Shown piece after piece: positions 17,336-26,787 of a stretch of 64,000 nt of DNA. Source of the DNA: Variovorax paradoxus (GTDB taxonomy: Bacteria > Pseudomonadota > Gammaproteobacteria > Burkholderiales > Burkholderiaceae_C). A program made the translations under genes and the position numbers. The notes beneath the pieces were generated by a model. It worked only from the letters and a program-made list of their open reading frames with translations. It was not told the origin of the DNA and did not search any database. Location: assembly GCF_030815855.1 (NCBI RefSeq), contig NZ_JAUSXG010000001.1, positions 5,270,001 through 5,334,000 on the forward strand. Direction: 5' to 3'. Position 1 is the stretch's first letter. Each line of letters opens with the position of its first letter.

Positions 17336-18579
17336 CGAACACGGTACTTTTCAGGAACGCCCACCTGCTCGACCCGCTGCGCGGCGAGCTGCTGGAACGT
17401 TATGACGTGCTGGTCGAGGACGGCACGGTGCGCGAAGTCTCGGACAAGCCGCTGCAGAGCAAGGCCGCGCGGATCATCGACGTGAAGGGCAAGACGCTGA
17501 TGCCCGGCCTGATCGACCTGCACGTGCACGTGATCGCGGTGGAGCTCAATCTCGCGCGGCAAGTCCATATGCCGAACGTGCTCGTCACGCTGCGCAGCGT
17601 GCCGATGTTGCGCGGCATGTTGCGCCGCGGGTTCACCACGGTGCGCGACGCGGGCGGCGCGGGGTTCGCGTTCAAGCAGGCGGTGGAATCCGGGCTCGCC
17701 CAGGGGCCGCGCCTGTTCGTGTCCGGGCGCGCGCTGAGCCAGACGGGCGGGCATGGCGACATGCGGGCGCGCTCCGATTTCCTCGACCCGAACGCCACCT
17801 GCCCGACCTGCGTGCGCGTCGGCGCACTGGCGCGCGTGGTCGACGGCGTGGACGCGGTGCGCCGTGCCGTGCGCGAAGAGCTGCAGATGGGTGCGGACCA
17901 GATCAAGATCATGGCGTCGGGTGGCGTGGCCTCGCCGACCGACCCGGTGGGCGCCTTCGGCTACAGCGAAGACGAGATCCGCGCCATCGTCGAAGAAGCC
18001 CGCTCACGCGGCACCTACGTGATGGCGCACGCCTACACCGCCGAGGCCATCGCGCGCGCCGTGCGCTGCGGCGTGCGCACCATCGAGCACGGCAACCTCG
18101 TGGATGCGCCCACAGCCGCGCTGATGGCGCAGCTGGGCGCCTACGCGGTGCCCACGCTGGTCACCTACGACGCGTTGGCCAACGAGGGCGAGAGCTTCGG
18201 GCTGCCGAAGGAAAGCGTGGCCAAGGTGGCCGATGTGCGCGAGGCGGGCCTGCGCTCGCTCGGGATCTACAAGGCGGCGGGCGTGAAGATGGGCTTCGGC
18301 TCCGACCTGCTGGGCGAATCGCAGCGGCTGCAGAGCGACGAATTCCGGCTGCGCGCCGAAGTGCTGTCGCCGGCCGAAGCCATTGCCAGCGCCACGGTGG
18401 TCGGCGCCGAGGTGCTGGGCATGCCCGACCGGCTGGGCCGCCTCGTGCCGGGTGCGCTGGCCGACATCCTGGTCGTTGACGGCAACCCGCTGCGCGATGT
18501 GGCCTGCCTGCTCGGGCAGGGCGAGCGCATTCCGCTGGTCATGAAGGAAGGCGTGATCCAGTTCGACGAGTTGGAGTGA
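17332..18579 (+). CDS. Metal-dependent amidohydrolase (imidazolonepropionase-like)
   Basis: A 415-residue TIM-barrel hydrolase with a complete two-metal site. The site comprises H64 and H66 (GLIDLHVHV), a likely carboxylated K192 (QIKIMASGG), H233 (VMAHAY), H253 (IEHGN) and D325 (GFGSDLLG). The family contains Xaa-Arg/Lys dipeptidases, lactonases and ochratoxinase-like enzymes, so a C-N or C-O bond in an amide, imide or lactone is the likely target. Translation is coupled to the GAF gene. No signal peptide, so cytoplasmic. The specific substrate is unknown. Confidence 0.9.
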   Translation: MTNTVLFRNAHLLDPLRGELLERYDVLVEDGTVREVSDKPLQSKAARIIDVKGKTLMPGLIDLHVHVIAVELNLARQVHMPNVLVTLRSVPMLRGMLRRGFTTVRDAGGAGFAFKQAVESGLAQGPRLFVSGRALSQTGGHGDMRARSDFLDPNATCPTCVRVGALARVVDGVDAVRRAVREELQMGADQIKIMASGGVASPTDPVGAFGYSEDEIRAIVEEARSRGTYVMAHAYTAEAIARAVRCGVRTIEHGNLVDAPTAALMAQLGAYAVPTLVTYDALANEGESFGLPKESVAKVADVREAGLRSLGIYKAAGVKMGFGSDLLGESQRLQSDEFRLRAEVLSPAEAIASATVVGAEVLGMPDRLGRLVPGALADILVVDGNPLRDVACLLGQGERIPLVMKEGVIQFDELE

Positions 18580-18621
18580 GCCCCTTCGGCGCGGCGACCG
18601 GGACGGTGTTCAAGGGCGCAT

Positions 18622-20010
18622 TCAAGAGCCGATACGCCGCCGCAGCGCGGTGCGCAGCGCCTTCGCGAAACGCGGGTCGGCCATGGCGCCGACGTTGAAG
18701 CGCGACCAGCGCGAGACTTGCGTCGAATCGACGCTGAAGATGCGCCCCGGCGCCATCACGATCTTGCGCGGCAGCAGTTCCTTCGCCAACACCAGCGAGT
18801 CGGCCACGCCGGGCAGCGCGGCCCAGATGTAGAGCGACTGCGGGGTGCGCGCGAAGACCTCCGCATCGACCGAATCGAACAGCTGCAGCGCCTTGCGCGT
18901 AGCTTCGCCAAGGCGGTTCTGCAGGCGGTTCAGGTGCCGCTGGTAGTGGCCCTCGCTCAAGATGACATCGACCGTGCGCTCGCTGTACTCCGAGCTGCTC
19001 ACGTGGATCAACGCCTTCAGGTCGGCCAGGTCGCTCGCGAGATCCGCCCCGCAGGCGATGAAGCCCACGCGCAGCGCCGCCGAGAACGACTTCGAGAAGC
19101 TGCCGATGTAGATGGTGCGCTCCAGCTGGTCGAGCGCCGAGAGCCGCGGCAATGCCGTCGGCTTGAAGTCCGCAAGCGGGTCGTTCTCGACGATCAGCAG
19201 GTTGTACTTCTGCGCCAGCTGCAGCACGCGAAACGCCTTGGCCGGCGAGATGTCGGAGCCCGTGGGGTTGTGCGCGAGCGACTGCGTGAAGAAGAGGCGC
19301 GGCCGCTCGGCGATGAGCAGCTGCTCCAGCACGTCGAGGTCGGGCCCGTCGGCCAGGCGCGGCACCGCCAGCATCTGCGCGCCCGCGAGCTTGAGCTTGC
19401 CGAAGAGCGGGTAGTAGCCCGGGTCGTCCACCAGCACCTTGCCGCCGGGCGGCACGAAGTAGCGGATGACGATGTCCATCGCCTCGTTGGCGCCGTGCGT
19501 GAGCACGATCTGCCGCGGCTCGGCGCCAATGCCGAAATCGGCCAGCTTGCGCACGAGGTGGTCGCGCAGCGGCGCGTAGCCGAAGCGGCTGCCGTAGCGG
19601 AACAGCGCGCCGAGCCCCGTGCGGACCACCTTGGGGTGGTACTTGTCGAGCCGCACGTCGGCCAGCCATTCGACCGGCGGAAAGCCGTCGCCCACCGCGA
19701 CCGCATCGGGCTGCGTCTTGAGCTGCTCGCGCATAAGCCACACGATGTCCATCGCGCGGCCGAGGCTGCCCGCGTCTTCCTCGGGCGGCTTGGGCGTCGA
19801 CTGCGCGAGCACGAAGTAGCCCGAACCGCGCCGCGGCTCGACGAGGCCGCGCGACACCAGCAGCTCGAACGCGGCCACCACGGTGTTCTTGGCGTAGCCA
19901 TGCAGTTGCGCCAGCTCGCGAAGAGATGGCAGCTTGTCGCCGGCCTTGTAGGCGCCGCTGGCGATCTGGCGCGCGAGGGTGTCGGCGAGCGAATCGGCAA
20001 TCGTGGTCAT
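18622..20010 (-). CDS. MocR-family regulator (GntR HTH fused to aminotransferase fold)
   Basis: A 462-residue PLP-dependent regulator. Residues 1-70 form a GntR winged helix (GDKLPSLRELAQLHGYAKNTV), and residues 95-460 form a fold-type-I aminotransferase domain with HNPTGSDIS and the PLP lysine in IGSFSKSFSAALRVG. It is divergent from HMG-CoA reductase, with 137 bases between start codons holding repeated ACTGT boxes. The start at 20010 (MTTIADSLA) is chosen because further upstream codons run into that promoter. By position it should control the mvaA operon. Confidence 0.9.
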   Translation of the reverse strand: MTTIADSLADTLARQIASGAYKAGDKLPSLRELAQLHGYAKNTVVAAFELLVSRGLVEPRRGSGYFVLAQSTPKPPEEDAGSLGRAMDIVWLMREQLKTQPDAVAVGDGFPPVEWLADVRLDKYHPKVVRTGLGALFRYGSRFGYAPLRDHLVRKLADFGIGAEPRQIVLTHGANEAMDIVIRYFVPPGGKVLVDDPGYYPLFGKLKLAGAQMLAVPRLADGPDLDVLEQLLIAERPRLFFTQSLAHNPTGSDISPAKAFRVLQLAQKYNLLIVENDPLADFKPTALPRLSALDQLERTIYIGSFSKSFSAALRVGFIACGADLASDLADLKALIHVSSSEYSERTVDVILSEGHYQRHLNRLQNRLGEATRKALQLFDSVDAEVFARTPQSLYIWAALPGVADSLVLAKELLPRKIVMAPGRIFSVDSTQVSRWSRFNVGAMADPRFAKALRTALRRRIGS

Positions 20011-20017
20011 GGGCCGA

Positions 20018-20079
20018 GACTGTGACACAGCAAACCCTTGCAACGCACCACTGTCCGCACTGTCCCGCCAAACTGTGCC
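20018..20079. promoter_or_regulatory. Direct ACTGT repeats, candidate MocR operator
   Basis: Near-identical direct repeats lie in the mocR-mvaA gap: GACTGTGAC at 20018, CACTGTCCG at 20049, CACTGTCCC at 20058 (exactly adjacent) and AACTGTGCC at 20071. MocR regulators typically bind two or more direct repeats between the regulator and its divergent target, which fits here. The assignment is by pattern and position only. Confidence 0.5.
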
Positions 20080-20147
20080 TTCCGCCGGCGGTACAGCGGG
20101 CCTAAATTGCCTGCTCCCGAATTCATCCTCCGAAGAGACACGCACCG

Positions 20148-21434
20148 ATGCCCGCCGATTCCCGCCTTTCCAATTTCCGCGCGCTGACGCCCGCGCAGCG
20201 CCTCGCCCACATCGCACAGGCCGCATCGCTCACCGACGACGAGGTGGCGCTGCTCGCGCAGCCCGGCGCGCTGAGCGTGGACCGCGCCAACGGCATGATC
20301 GAGAACGTGATCGGCACCTTCGAGCTTCCGCTGGGCGTGGCCGGCAACTTCACCGTGAACGGGCGCGACTACCTCGTGCCGATGGCGGTGGAAGAACCCT
20401 CGGTGGTCGCCGCCGCATCGTTCATGGCCAAGCTGGCGCGCGAAGGTGGCGGCTTCGAGGCCTCGAGCACCGGGCCGCTGATGCGCGCGCAGGTGCAGGT
20501 GATCGGCATCACCGACCCGTACGGCGCGCGGCTCGCGCTGCTGCGTGCGCGCGATGAAATCCTGGCCGTGGCGAACAGCCGCGACAAGGTGCTGATCGGT
20601 CTGGGCGGCGGCTGCCGCGACATCGAGGTGCACGTGTTCGGCGACACGCCGCGCGGCGCGATGGTGGTGATGCACCTCATCGTCGACGTGCGCGACGCGA
20701 TGGGCGCGAACACGGTCAACACGATGGCCGAGGCGGTGTCGCCGCTGGTCGAGCAACTCACGGGCGGCACGGTGCGGCTGCGCATCCTGTCGAACCTGGC
20801 GGACCTGCGGCTGGCGCGTGCGCGCGTGCGGCTCGCACCTTCCGTTCTGGCCACGCGCGAGCGCAGCGGCGAAGAAGTGGTCGAAGGCGTGATCGACGCC
20901 TACACCTTCGCGGCCATCGACCCCTACCGCGCGGCGACGCACAACAAGGGCATCATGAACGGCGTCGATCCGGTGATCGTCGCGACCGGCAACGACTGGC
21001 GCGCGGTGGAAGCCGGCGCGCATGCGTACGCTTGCCGCAGCGGGCGCTATTCCTCGCTGACCACATGGGAGAAGGACACGAGCGGCGCACTCGTCGGCAC
21101 CATCGAGATGCCGATGGCGGTGGGCTTGGTCGGCGGCGCCACCAAGACGCACCCGCTCGCTCGGCTCGCACTGAAGATCCTCGGCGTGAAGTCGGCACAG
21201 GAACTCGGCGAAGTCGCGGTGGCCGTGGGCCTCGCGCAAAACCTGGGCGCGCTGCGCGCACTCGCCACCGAAGGCATCCAGCGCGGCCACATGGCGCTGC
21301 ATGCCCGCAACATCGCGCTGGTCGCGGGCGCCACGGGCGACGAGATCGACAGCATCGCCAGGCAGATGGCCGCGGAACACGACGTGCGCACCGATCGCGC
21401 CGTGGCACTGCTCGAAGCGCTGCGCAAGAAGTAG
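20148..21434 (+). CDS. mvaA: Degradative (class II) hydroxymethylglutaryl-CoA reductase
   Basis: Interconverts mevalonate and HMG-CoA; in bacteria with the class II enzyme it usually oxidises mevalonate so that it can serve as carbon source. The 428-residue length and [17 protein letters not shown] match class II. The four catalytic residues are all visible: Glu in [12 protein letters not shown], Lys in THNKGIMNG, Asp in [14 protein letters not shown] and His in [11 protein letters not shown]. It is divergent from a MocR regulator and followed by a two-gene transporter. HMG-CoA lyase, the next step, is not in the window. Confidence 0.93.
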   Translation: MPADSRLSNFRALTPAQRLAHIAQAASLTDDEVALLAQPGALSVDRANGMIENVIGTFELPLGVAGNFTVNGRDYLVPMAVEEPSVVAAASFMAKLAREGGGFEASSTGPLMRAQVQVIGITDPYGARLALLRARDEILAVANSRDKVLIGLGGGCRDIEVHVFGDTPRGAMVVMHLIVDVRDAMGANTVNTMAEAVSPLVEQLTGGTVRLRILSNLADLRLARARVRLAPSVLATRERSGEEVVEGVIDAYTFAAIDPYRAATHNKGIMNGVDPVIVATGNDWRAVEAGAHAYACRSGRYSSLTTWEKDTSGALVGTIEMPMAVGLVGGATKTHPLARLALKILGVKSAQELGEVAVAVGLAQNLGALRALATEGIQRGHMALHARNIALVAGATGDEIDSIARQMAAEHDVRTDRAVALLEALRKK

Positions 21435-21543
21435 GCAAGCAACGCGGGAGAGCCCCGCGCAACGGACCGCGGCCCAGACTGGGGCACAGCGCGGCGGCTG
21501 CACGGGCGGCCGTCGCATAACCACAAACGGAGACACACGAAAA

Positions 21544-21996
21544 ATGAACGCAGACAGTGCAACCCGCGCCAGATGGCGGCTGGTGGAGATATGGGGCGAC
21601 ACGGCCGACCTGGGCCACCTCGCATGGTCGATCGTCATCGGTGTCGCAGTGAGCCTCGCGGGTTATCTCGTGGCCAGCCGCGTGCTCGCGAGCACTGTGA
21701 GCACACCCGAGCTGGCACGCGCCTACGCCATGCTCGCCGGCCTCGGCGGCTGCGTGGTGTCGGGTCTGATCTGCGCGAAGCTCTTCACGCCGAAGCGCGA
21801 GGTGGTGGAAAGCACCGGTGCCGATCCGCGCTGGCGCGAAGAAGTGCTGGCAGAACTGGCCGGCGAGCACGGCGACCTGGGCTCGATGGACGACCTGCCG
21901 CCGTCCGTGGTGCGCGAGATGAAGGAGCTGGAGATCTACGACCTGTTCGCGTCGTACAAGCCCCGAGCCAAGAACACCGAAGGAGCCGCACCGTGA
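21544..21996 (+). CDS. Small membrane subunit paired with a TctA-like permease
   Basis: A 150-residue protein with two predicted membrane helices (about residues 24-46 and 60-82) and a charged C-terminal half with EEVLAELAGEHGDLGSMDD. ATG 21544 follows GGAGACACACG. Its stop overlaps the GTG start of the large permease (GTGA). The position is that of the TctB subunit in tripartite tricarboxylate systems, but it has only two helices where TctB has four, and I cannot assign it to that family. It probably assembles with the downstream permease to import mevalonate or a relative. Confidence 0.75.
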   Translation: MNADSATRARWRLVEIWGDTADLGHLAWSIVIGVAVSLAGYLVASRVLASTVSTPELARAYAMLAGLGGCVVSGLICAKLFTPKREVVESTGADPRWREEVLAELAGEHGDLGSMDDLPPSVVREMKELEIYDLFASYKPRAKNTEGAAP

Positions 21997-23381
21997 TCGA
22001 CGCTGCCCTGTTCAACCAGATTCTCGTCGCCACCGGCATGGGCCTCGTGGGCGCCATTGTGTTCGCGGCCATCGGCCTCGTCTCGGGCACCGACGAAACC
22101 ACCACGCTCGCACCGCTCACGCTGCTGGTGGTGCTGCTGGGCGTGCCGCCCGAAGGCGTGTTCACCTTCTTTCTGGCCGCCGCTGTGGCCAAGCACATGA
22201 CGCATGCGGTGCCGACCGCGCTGCTCGGCATTCCGGGCGACACCATGGCCACGCCGCTGCTGCAGGACGCGAACGTGCTGCGCAACCTCGGCGTGCCGCA
22301 CGTCGCGCTGCGCAAGATGGTGTCGGGCGCGATCATCGCGGCCTTCATCGCGGTGCCGCTGGCCGTGCTGTTCGCGGTGCTGCTCGCGCCCTATGGCGCG
22401 GCCATCACCAAGGCGGCGCCATGGATTTTCGTGGTGGCGGCCGTGGCCATTGCGTACTTTTCGAGCGGACGCTGGGCCTCTGTCGCCACGCTGGTACCGT
22501 TCGTGATGGTGATCGTGGCGCTGCAGGCGCTCACCGGCAAATACGGCGTGAAGCTCAGCATCAGCTACTTCCTGGGCATCGCGATCGGGCCGCTCGTGGC
22601 CGACCTGTTCTCGGTGATCTCGCCCGCGGCGCGTGCGCGCATGAAGCGCGACAAGGTCCGCACCTTCTCGCTCGCGCCCGACGTGAAGGGCTGGTCGGGC
22701 TATTTTCCGAATCCGTTCAAGGTGCTCGACCGCGGCCAGGTGAAGTGGACCTTCGCGACCGCCGCGATCTCCAGCGCCACCTTCGTGTTCAGCCCGGTCG
22801 CCATGACGGTGGTGCTGGGCGAACTGGTGGGCTCGCGCATCAAGCACGCCTACCACCGGCTCACCACCACGCTGGCCGCGCGCAACGGCGTGACCGAGGC
22901 CACCTACATTGCCGAGGCGCTCATCCCGCTGATCGCCATCGGGCTGCCGCTGAGCCCCGTCGCGGCGGGGCCGGCGGCGCCGCTCTTCAATGCACCGCCG
23001 GTGTTCACCATCGACACTGCCACGGGCCAGACGCACAACCTGCACAACCTGTTGAACCACTGGGAGTTCCTGGGCTACGGCATGCTGGCCGTGGTGCTTG
23101 CGGCGCTGGTGGCCTACCCGTTCACGATGAATTTCGCGCGCCGCGCAGCGCTCTTCGTCTCGCGCAAGGTGAGCCATGAGGCCATCATCGCGACCTTCGT
23201 CGGCCTGATCGTGGTGATCAGCGTATGGGAAGGGCAGCTGCTCGGCCTGCTGGTGATCCTCACGATGGGCCTGCTCGGCGGGCTGCTGTCGCGCGCCATC
23301 GGTTTCAACACCGGCGTGCAGTTCATGGGCTACTACACGGCGGTGCTGACGGTGCCGGCCGTCATCAAGGCCTTCGGCTGA
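21993..23381 (+). CDS. TctA-like tripartite transporter permease (divergent)
   Basis: A 462-residue, strongly hydrophobic protein with about ten to twelve helices. A glycine/proline motif LLGIPGDTMATPLLQDANVL near residue 75 recalls the GIPGSPAA motif of TctA permeases, and the N-terminal GLVGAIVFAAIGLVSGTDE resembles the TctA opening. It starts with GTG 21993, preceded by AAGGAGCC. It is co-translated with the small membrane subunit and lies behind mvaA, so mevalonate is the most likely cargo by context. No periplasmic binding protein adjoins it. Confidence 0.8.
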   Translation: MIDAALFNQILVATGMGLVGAIVFAAIGLVSGTDETTTLAPLTLLVVLLGVPPEGVFTFFLAAAVAKHMTHAVPTALLGIPGDTMATPLLQDANVLRNLGVPHVALRKMVSGAIIAAFIAVPLAVLFAVLLAPYGAAITKAAPWIFVVAAVAIAYFSSGRWASVATLVPFVMVIVALQALTGKYGVKLSISYFLGIAIGPLVADLFSVISPAARARMKRDKVRTFSLAPDVKGWSGYFPNPFKVLDRGQVKWTFATAAISSATFVFSPVAMTVVLGELVGSRIKHAYHRLTTTLAARNGVTEATYIAEALIPLIAIGLPLSPVAAGPAAPLFNAPPVFTIDTATGQTHNLHNLLNHWEFLGYGMLAVVLAALVAYPFTMNFARRAALFVSRKVSHEAIIATFVGLIVVISVWEGQLLGLLVILTMGLLGGLLSRAIGFNTGVQFMGYYTAVLTVPAVIKAFG

Positions 23382-23402
23382 CACCTCCCAGGGGTGCGCA
23401 GC

Positions 23403-23442
23403 GCGGGGCTTCAACGGGCTTCATATCAGTCGCAAGCCCCGC
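23403..23442. terminator. Candidate bidirectional terminator
   Basis: A perfect 9-base inverted repeat, GCGGGGCTT (23403-23411) and AAGCCCCGC (23434-23442), lies between the converging permease and AsmA-like genes. The loop is 22 bases and there is no clear T-run, so termination strength is uncertain. Confidence 0.45.
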
Positions 23443-23449
23443 CGGCGCC

Positions 23450-24784
23450 TCAGGGCGAAACCGCCGGGCCCTTGCGAGTTCCCGGCATCGCCTTCTTCCT
23501 GGGCTCTTCGGTTCCGAACAGCTTTTCCACCTGCTGCCCCACGCGCGCGCCAATGGCCGTGCCCACGCCCGGCAATACCGCGGTGCCGACCGCCGCGCCG
23601 GCCAGCGCGCCGCCGGTCAGCGAAACCTCCGGGTCGCTGGCGGTGCCGCCGATCTTGAGCGGCACGCCGACCACGCCGTCGACCAGGTCGACAGCTATTT
23701 CGCCATCCAGCTTGCGATGGAAGAACTTCAGGTTGCCGGTGGCCGTGAGCACGCCGGAGCGCGCCTTGAGGCCGGTGTAGCGCAACACGATGCCGTTGTC
23801 GGTACCTTCGGTGTCGAGCGTGCCCGTGAGCTCGTCGAGCGGCGTGGTGCCGCCGCGGTTGGTGCCCACGGTGGCGACCGCCTTGGCAAGGTCCACCCCG
23901 GTGAGCGAGGCGGGGCGCACCGAGAAGGTGGTGCGGGTGCGCAGGCTGCGGACCAGCGCGCCCAGCTCGCCGGCCTCGGCCACCAGCGTGGAATGGCCCG
24001 AGACCTTGCCGGACACGGCGGCGCGCCGGCCGAAAGCCTGCACCAGGCCTTCGATGTCCACCTGCCGCGGCTCGAGTTCGGCCGACACGCGCAGCCTGTC
24101 GTCGGGCCGCATCTCGAACACCGTAACGCCGTTCCACGTACCCCCGCCCACATCGATGCGGGTGCGCCACCGGTCCTGCCCGGCCAGGCGGTCGAGGCGC
24201 AGCCGGGCCGGGGGCGATGCGCCGGCCCGCTCCAGCCGCGCCTGGCGCGGGCGCCAATGGGCGTCGAAGCTGATTTCGCCGTCGTAGGCCAGTGCGATGT
24301 CGCGCCGGTCGATCCAGACCACGTCGCGCCAGCGCAGCTTTTCGAGCGGAACAGGCGCCAGCGTCCAGGGCGCGGGTAGCGCGACGACAGGGCTGTCCTC
24401 CTTCGGCTTGGGGCCCTTGCCGCGGAACGCTTGCACCGAGTCGCGCGGCAGCACCAGGCTTTCGATCTCGGCCTCGTCGACGGCGATGACCCGGCGCAGC
24501 AGTTCCCTGAGCTTGAGCTGGAGCGTGATGCGGCGCAGGGTGATCGGGCGGGGCTGATCGGTGGCGACGTTCGACAGCACGAGCACGGGGGCGGGCAACA
24601 GCGCCCAATGGGCACCCCCCACCTTGAGGCCGACGCCGAAGCGCTTCTCGAAGGCTTCGGAAATGCGCGCGGCCGCTTCCTCGTCGCTGGGCAGGCGGGT
24701 GCTTGCCACCCAGACCAGCGCACCGGCCCCGAGCAGCAGGACCGCGGCAATTCCGGCAAGCCAGGCTCTGGTGGGGCGCTTCAT
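23450..24784 (-). CDS. AsmA-family protein
   Basis: A 444-residue protein with a single N-terminal membrane anchor (about residues 9-28) and a long periplasmic beta-rich region typical of AsmA/TamB-like lipid-transfer proteins (SEAFEKRFGVGLKVGGAHWA near residue 41). A glycine-rich helical stretch, GALAGAAVGTAVLPGVGTAIG, lies near residue 400, before a basic tail. It is monocistronic here and convergent with the transporter. By family it would affect outer-membrane lipid composition; a specific role is not visible. Confidence 0.85.
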   Translation of the reverse strand: MKRPTRAWLAGIAAVLLLGAGALVWVASTRLPSDEEAAARISEAFEKRFGVGLKVGGAHWALLPAPVLVLSNVATDQPRPITLRRITLQLKLRELLRRVIAVDEAEIESLVLPRDSVQAFRGKGPKPKEDSPVVALPAPWTLAPVPLEKLRWRDVVWIDRRDIALAYDGEISFDAHWRPRQARLERAGASPPARLRLDRLAGQDRWRTRIDVGGGTWNGVTVFEMRPDDRLRVSAELEPRQVDIEGLVQAFGRRAAVSGKVSGHSTLVAEAGELGALVRSLRTRTTFSVRPASLTGVDLAKAVATVGTNRGGTTPLDELTGTLDTEGTDNGIVLRYTGLKARSGVLTATGNLKFFHRKLDGEIAVDLVDGVVGVPLKIGGTASDPEVSLTGGALAGAAVGTAVLPGVGTAIGARVGQQVEKLFGTEEPRKKAMPGTRKGPAVSP

Positions 24785-24868
24785 CGATGCAAGTTAGCAC
24801 GCAAAGGCGACTTCCGTTGTCAGCCTCCATCGCTATAGTTTCCCGAACACCTGCACGGAGAGAAACCA

Positions 24869-25291
24869 ATGCGTATCTGGAAGAAAGACATCTCGGTCGA
24901 AGAGTTGACCCGCAACCACATCGGCACCGCCGTCTCCACGCTGGGCATGGAGTTTCTGGAGGTGGGCGACGACTTCATCCGCGCCCGCGTGCCGGTGGAC
25001 GAGCGCACGCGCCAGCCCTACGGCATCCTGCACGGCGGCGTCTCGGTGGTGCTGGCCGAAACGCTGGGCTCCTGCGGCGCGCACTATTCGGCGCCCGAAG
25101 GTGACCGGGCCGTGGGCCTGGACATCAACGCCAACCACATCCGCGCCGCCACCAGCGGCTGGGTCACGGGCACGGCCCGGCCGGTGCACCGCGGGCGCAC
25201 CACGCAGGTGTGGCAGATCGACATGACCAACGACGCGGGCGACTTGACCTGCGTCTCGCGCATCACAATGGCGGTGCTGCCGCCGCGCTAG
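24869..25291 (+). CDS. Hotdog-fold acyl-CoA thioesterase (PaaI/MenI type)
   Basis: A 140-residue hotdog protein. The motif GILHGGVSVVLAETLGS near residues 51-67 holds the HGG turn and the acidic catalytic residue, and the following NANHIRAATSGWVTGTARPVHRG is the usual central strand. It should hydrolyse a CoA thioester in the cytoplasm. GGAGAGAAACCA precedes the ATG. A standalone gene between an AsmA gene (divergent) and a nucleobase permease; substrate unknown. Confidence 0.88.
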   Translation: MRIWKKDISVEELTRNHIGTAVSTLGMEFLEVGDDFIRARVPVDERTRQPYGILHGGVSVVLAETLGSCGAHYSAPEGDRAVGLDINANHIRAATSGWVTGTARPVHRGRTTQVWQIDMTNDAGDLTCVSRITMAVLPPR

Positions 25292-25379
25292 CGAAAGAAG
25301 AAGACCCGCCCTTACGCGGGGGCGGCAGCGGGCCGAGAGAAGCCCACCAGGCACATAACTACCGAGGAGATAACAACTC

Positions 25380-26666
25380 ATGAGCAATCTATTCAGCTGG
25401 CGCGAAGTCGCCGCCACCGAGGGCAGCGTGGTCGCACCCGACGAACGCCTGCCCTGGCTGCAGACCGGCGCCATGGGCGTGCAGCACGTCATCGCAATGT
25501 TCGGCGCCACGGTGCTGGCGCCCATCCTGATGGGCTTCAGCCCCAACATCGCAATCCTGATGAGCGGCATCGGCACGCTGATCTTCTTCCTGGTGACGGG
25601 CGGCAAGGTGCCCAGCTACCTGGGATCGAGCTTCGCGTTCATCGGCGTGGTGATCGCGGCCAGTGGCTATGCGGGCAAGGGGCCCAACGCCAACATCGCG
25701 GTGGCGCTGGGCGGCATCGTGGCCTGCGGGGTGGTCTACATCCTCATCGGCGCCATCGTGCAGGCCGTGGGCACCGGCTGGATCGAGCGCTTCATGCCGC
25801 CGGTGGTCACGGGCGCCGTGGTGGCGGTGATCGGGCTCAACCTGGCGAGCGTGCCGATCAAGAACATGGCGGCCAGCAACTTCGATTCGTGGATGCAGGC
25901 CGTGACCTTTCTCTGCGTGGGACTGGTGGCGGTGTTCACGCGCGGCATGCTGCAGCGCCTGTTGATCCTGGTCGGGCTGATCCTGGCCACCGTGGTCTAT
26001 GCGGTGCTGACGAACGTCATGGGCATGGGCAAGCCGGTGGACCTGAGCGGCATTGCCAACGCGGCCTGGTTCGGCCTGCCGACCTTCACCGCGCCGGTGT
26101 TCACGGCCAATGCCATGCTGCTGATCGCACCCGTTGCGATCATCCTGGTGGCGGAAAACCTCGGCCACCTGAAGGCCGTGACGGCCATGACCGGCCGCAA
26201 CCTCGACCCCTACATGGGCCGCGCCTTCATCGGCGACGGCATCGCCACGGTGGTGAGCGGCGCCGCGGGCGGCACGGGCGTGACCACCTATGCCGAGAAC
26301 ATCGGCGTGATGGCGGCCACGCGCATCTACTCGACCGCGGTGTTCGTGGTGGCTGCCGTCATTGCGCTGGTGCTGGGCTTCAGCCCCAAGTTCGGCGCGC
26401 TGATCCAGGCGATTCCGCTGCCGGTGATGGGCGGCGTGAGCATCGTGGTGTTCGGCCTCATCGCGATTGCGGGCGCCAAGATCTGGGTCGACAACAAGGT
26501 CGATTTCTCGCAGAACAAGAACCTGATCGTGGCCGCGATCACGCTGATCATCGGCACCGGCGACTTCACGCTGAAGTTCGGCGACTTCGCATTGGGCGGC
26601 ATCGGGACCGCCACTTTCGGGGCGATCATTCTTTACGCACTGCTGGGCCGATCGCGCAACGCCTGA
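25380..26666 (+). CDS. NCS2 uracil/xanthine permease
   Basis: A 428-residue proton-coupled nucleobase importer with about fourteen hydrophobic segments. The family marks are LQTGAMGVQHVIAMFGATV at the first helix, AENLGHLKAV and TTYAENIGVMAATRIYS, whose glutamates bind the base in UraA. GAGGAGATAACAACTC precedes the ATG. The sequence looks closer to UraA/RutG pyrimidine carriers than to purine carriers, though no rut genes are nearby. Confidence 0.9.
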   Translation: MSNLFSWREVAATEGSVVAPDERLPWLQTGAMGVQHVIAMFGATVLAPILMGFSPNIAILMSGIGTLIFFLVTGGKVPSYLGSSFAFIGVVIAASGYAGKGPNANIAVALGGIVACGVVYILIGAIVQAVGTGWIERFMPPVVTGAVVAVIGLNLASVPIKNMAASNFDSWMQAVTFLCVGLVAVFTRGMLQRLLILVGLILATVVYAVLTNVMGMGKPVDLSGIANAAWFGLPTFTAPVFTANAMLLIAPVAIILVAENLGHLKAVTAMTGRNLDPYMGRAFIGDGIATVVSGAAGGTGVTTYAENIGVMAATRIYSTAVFVVAAVIALVLGFSPKFGALIQAIPLPVMGGVSIVVFGLIAIAGAKIWVDNKVDFSQNKNLIVAAITLIIGTGDFTLKFGDFALGGIGTATFGAIILYALLGRSRNA

Positions 26667-26787
26667 GCGTTTTAAAAGTGAAACGTCGTGCAAGAAGTGT
26701 TGTCTGGAGCGGTTGAAGAAGGGGCCGGCCGCCGGCCGCATGCCCGCGCCCGTTAGACTCCAACGCTTTTCGCACCGACGTTTTCCA

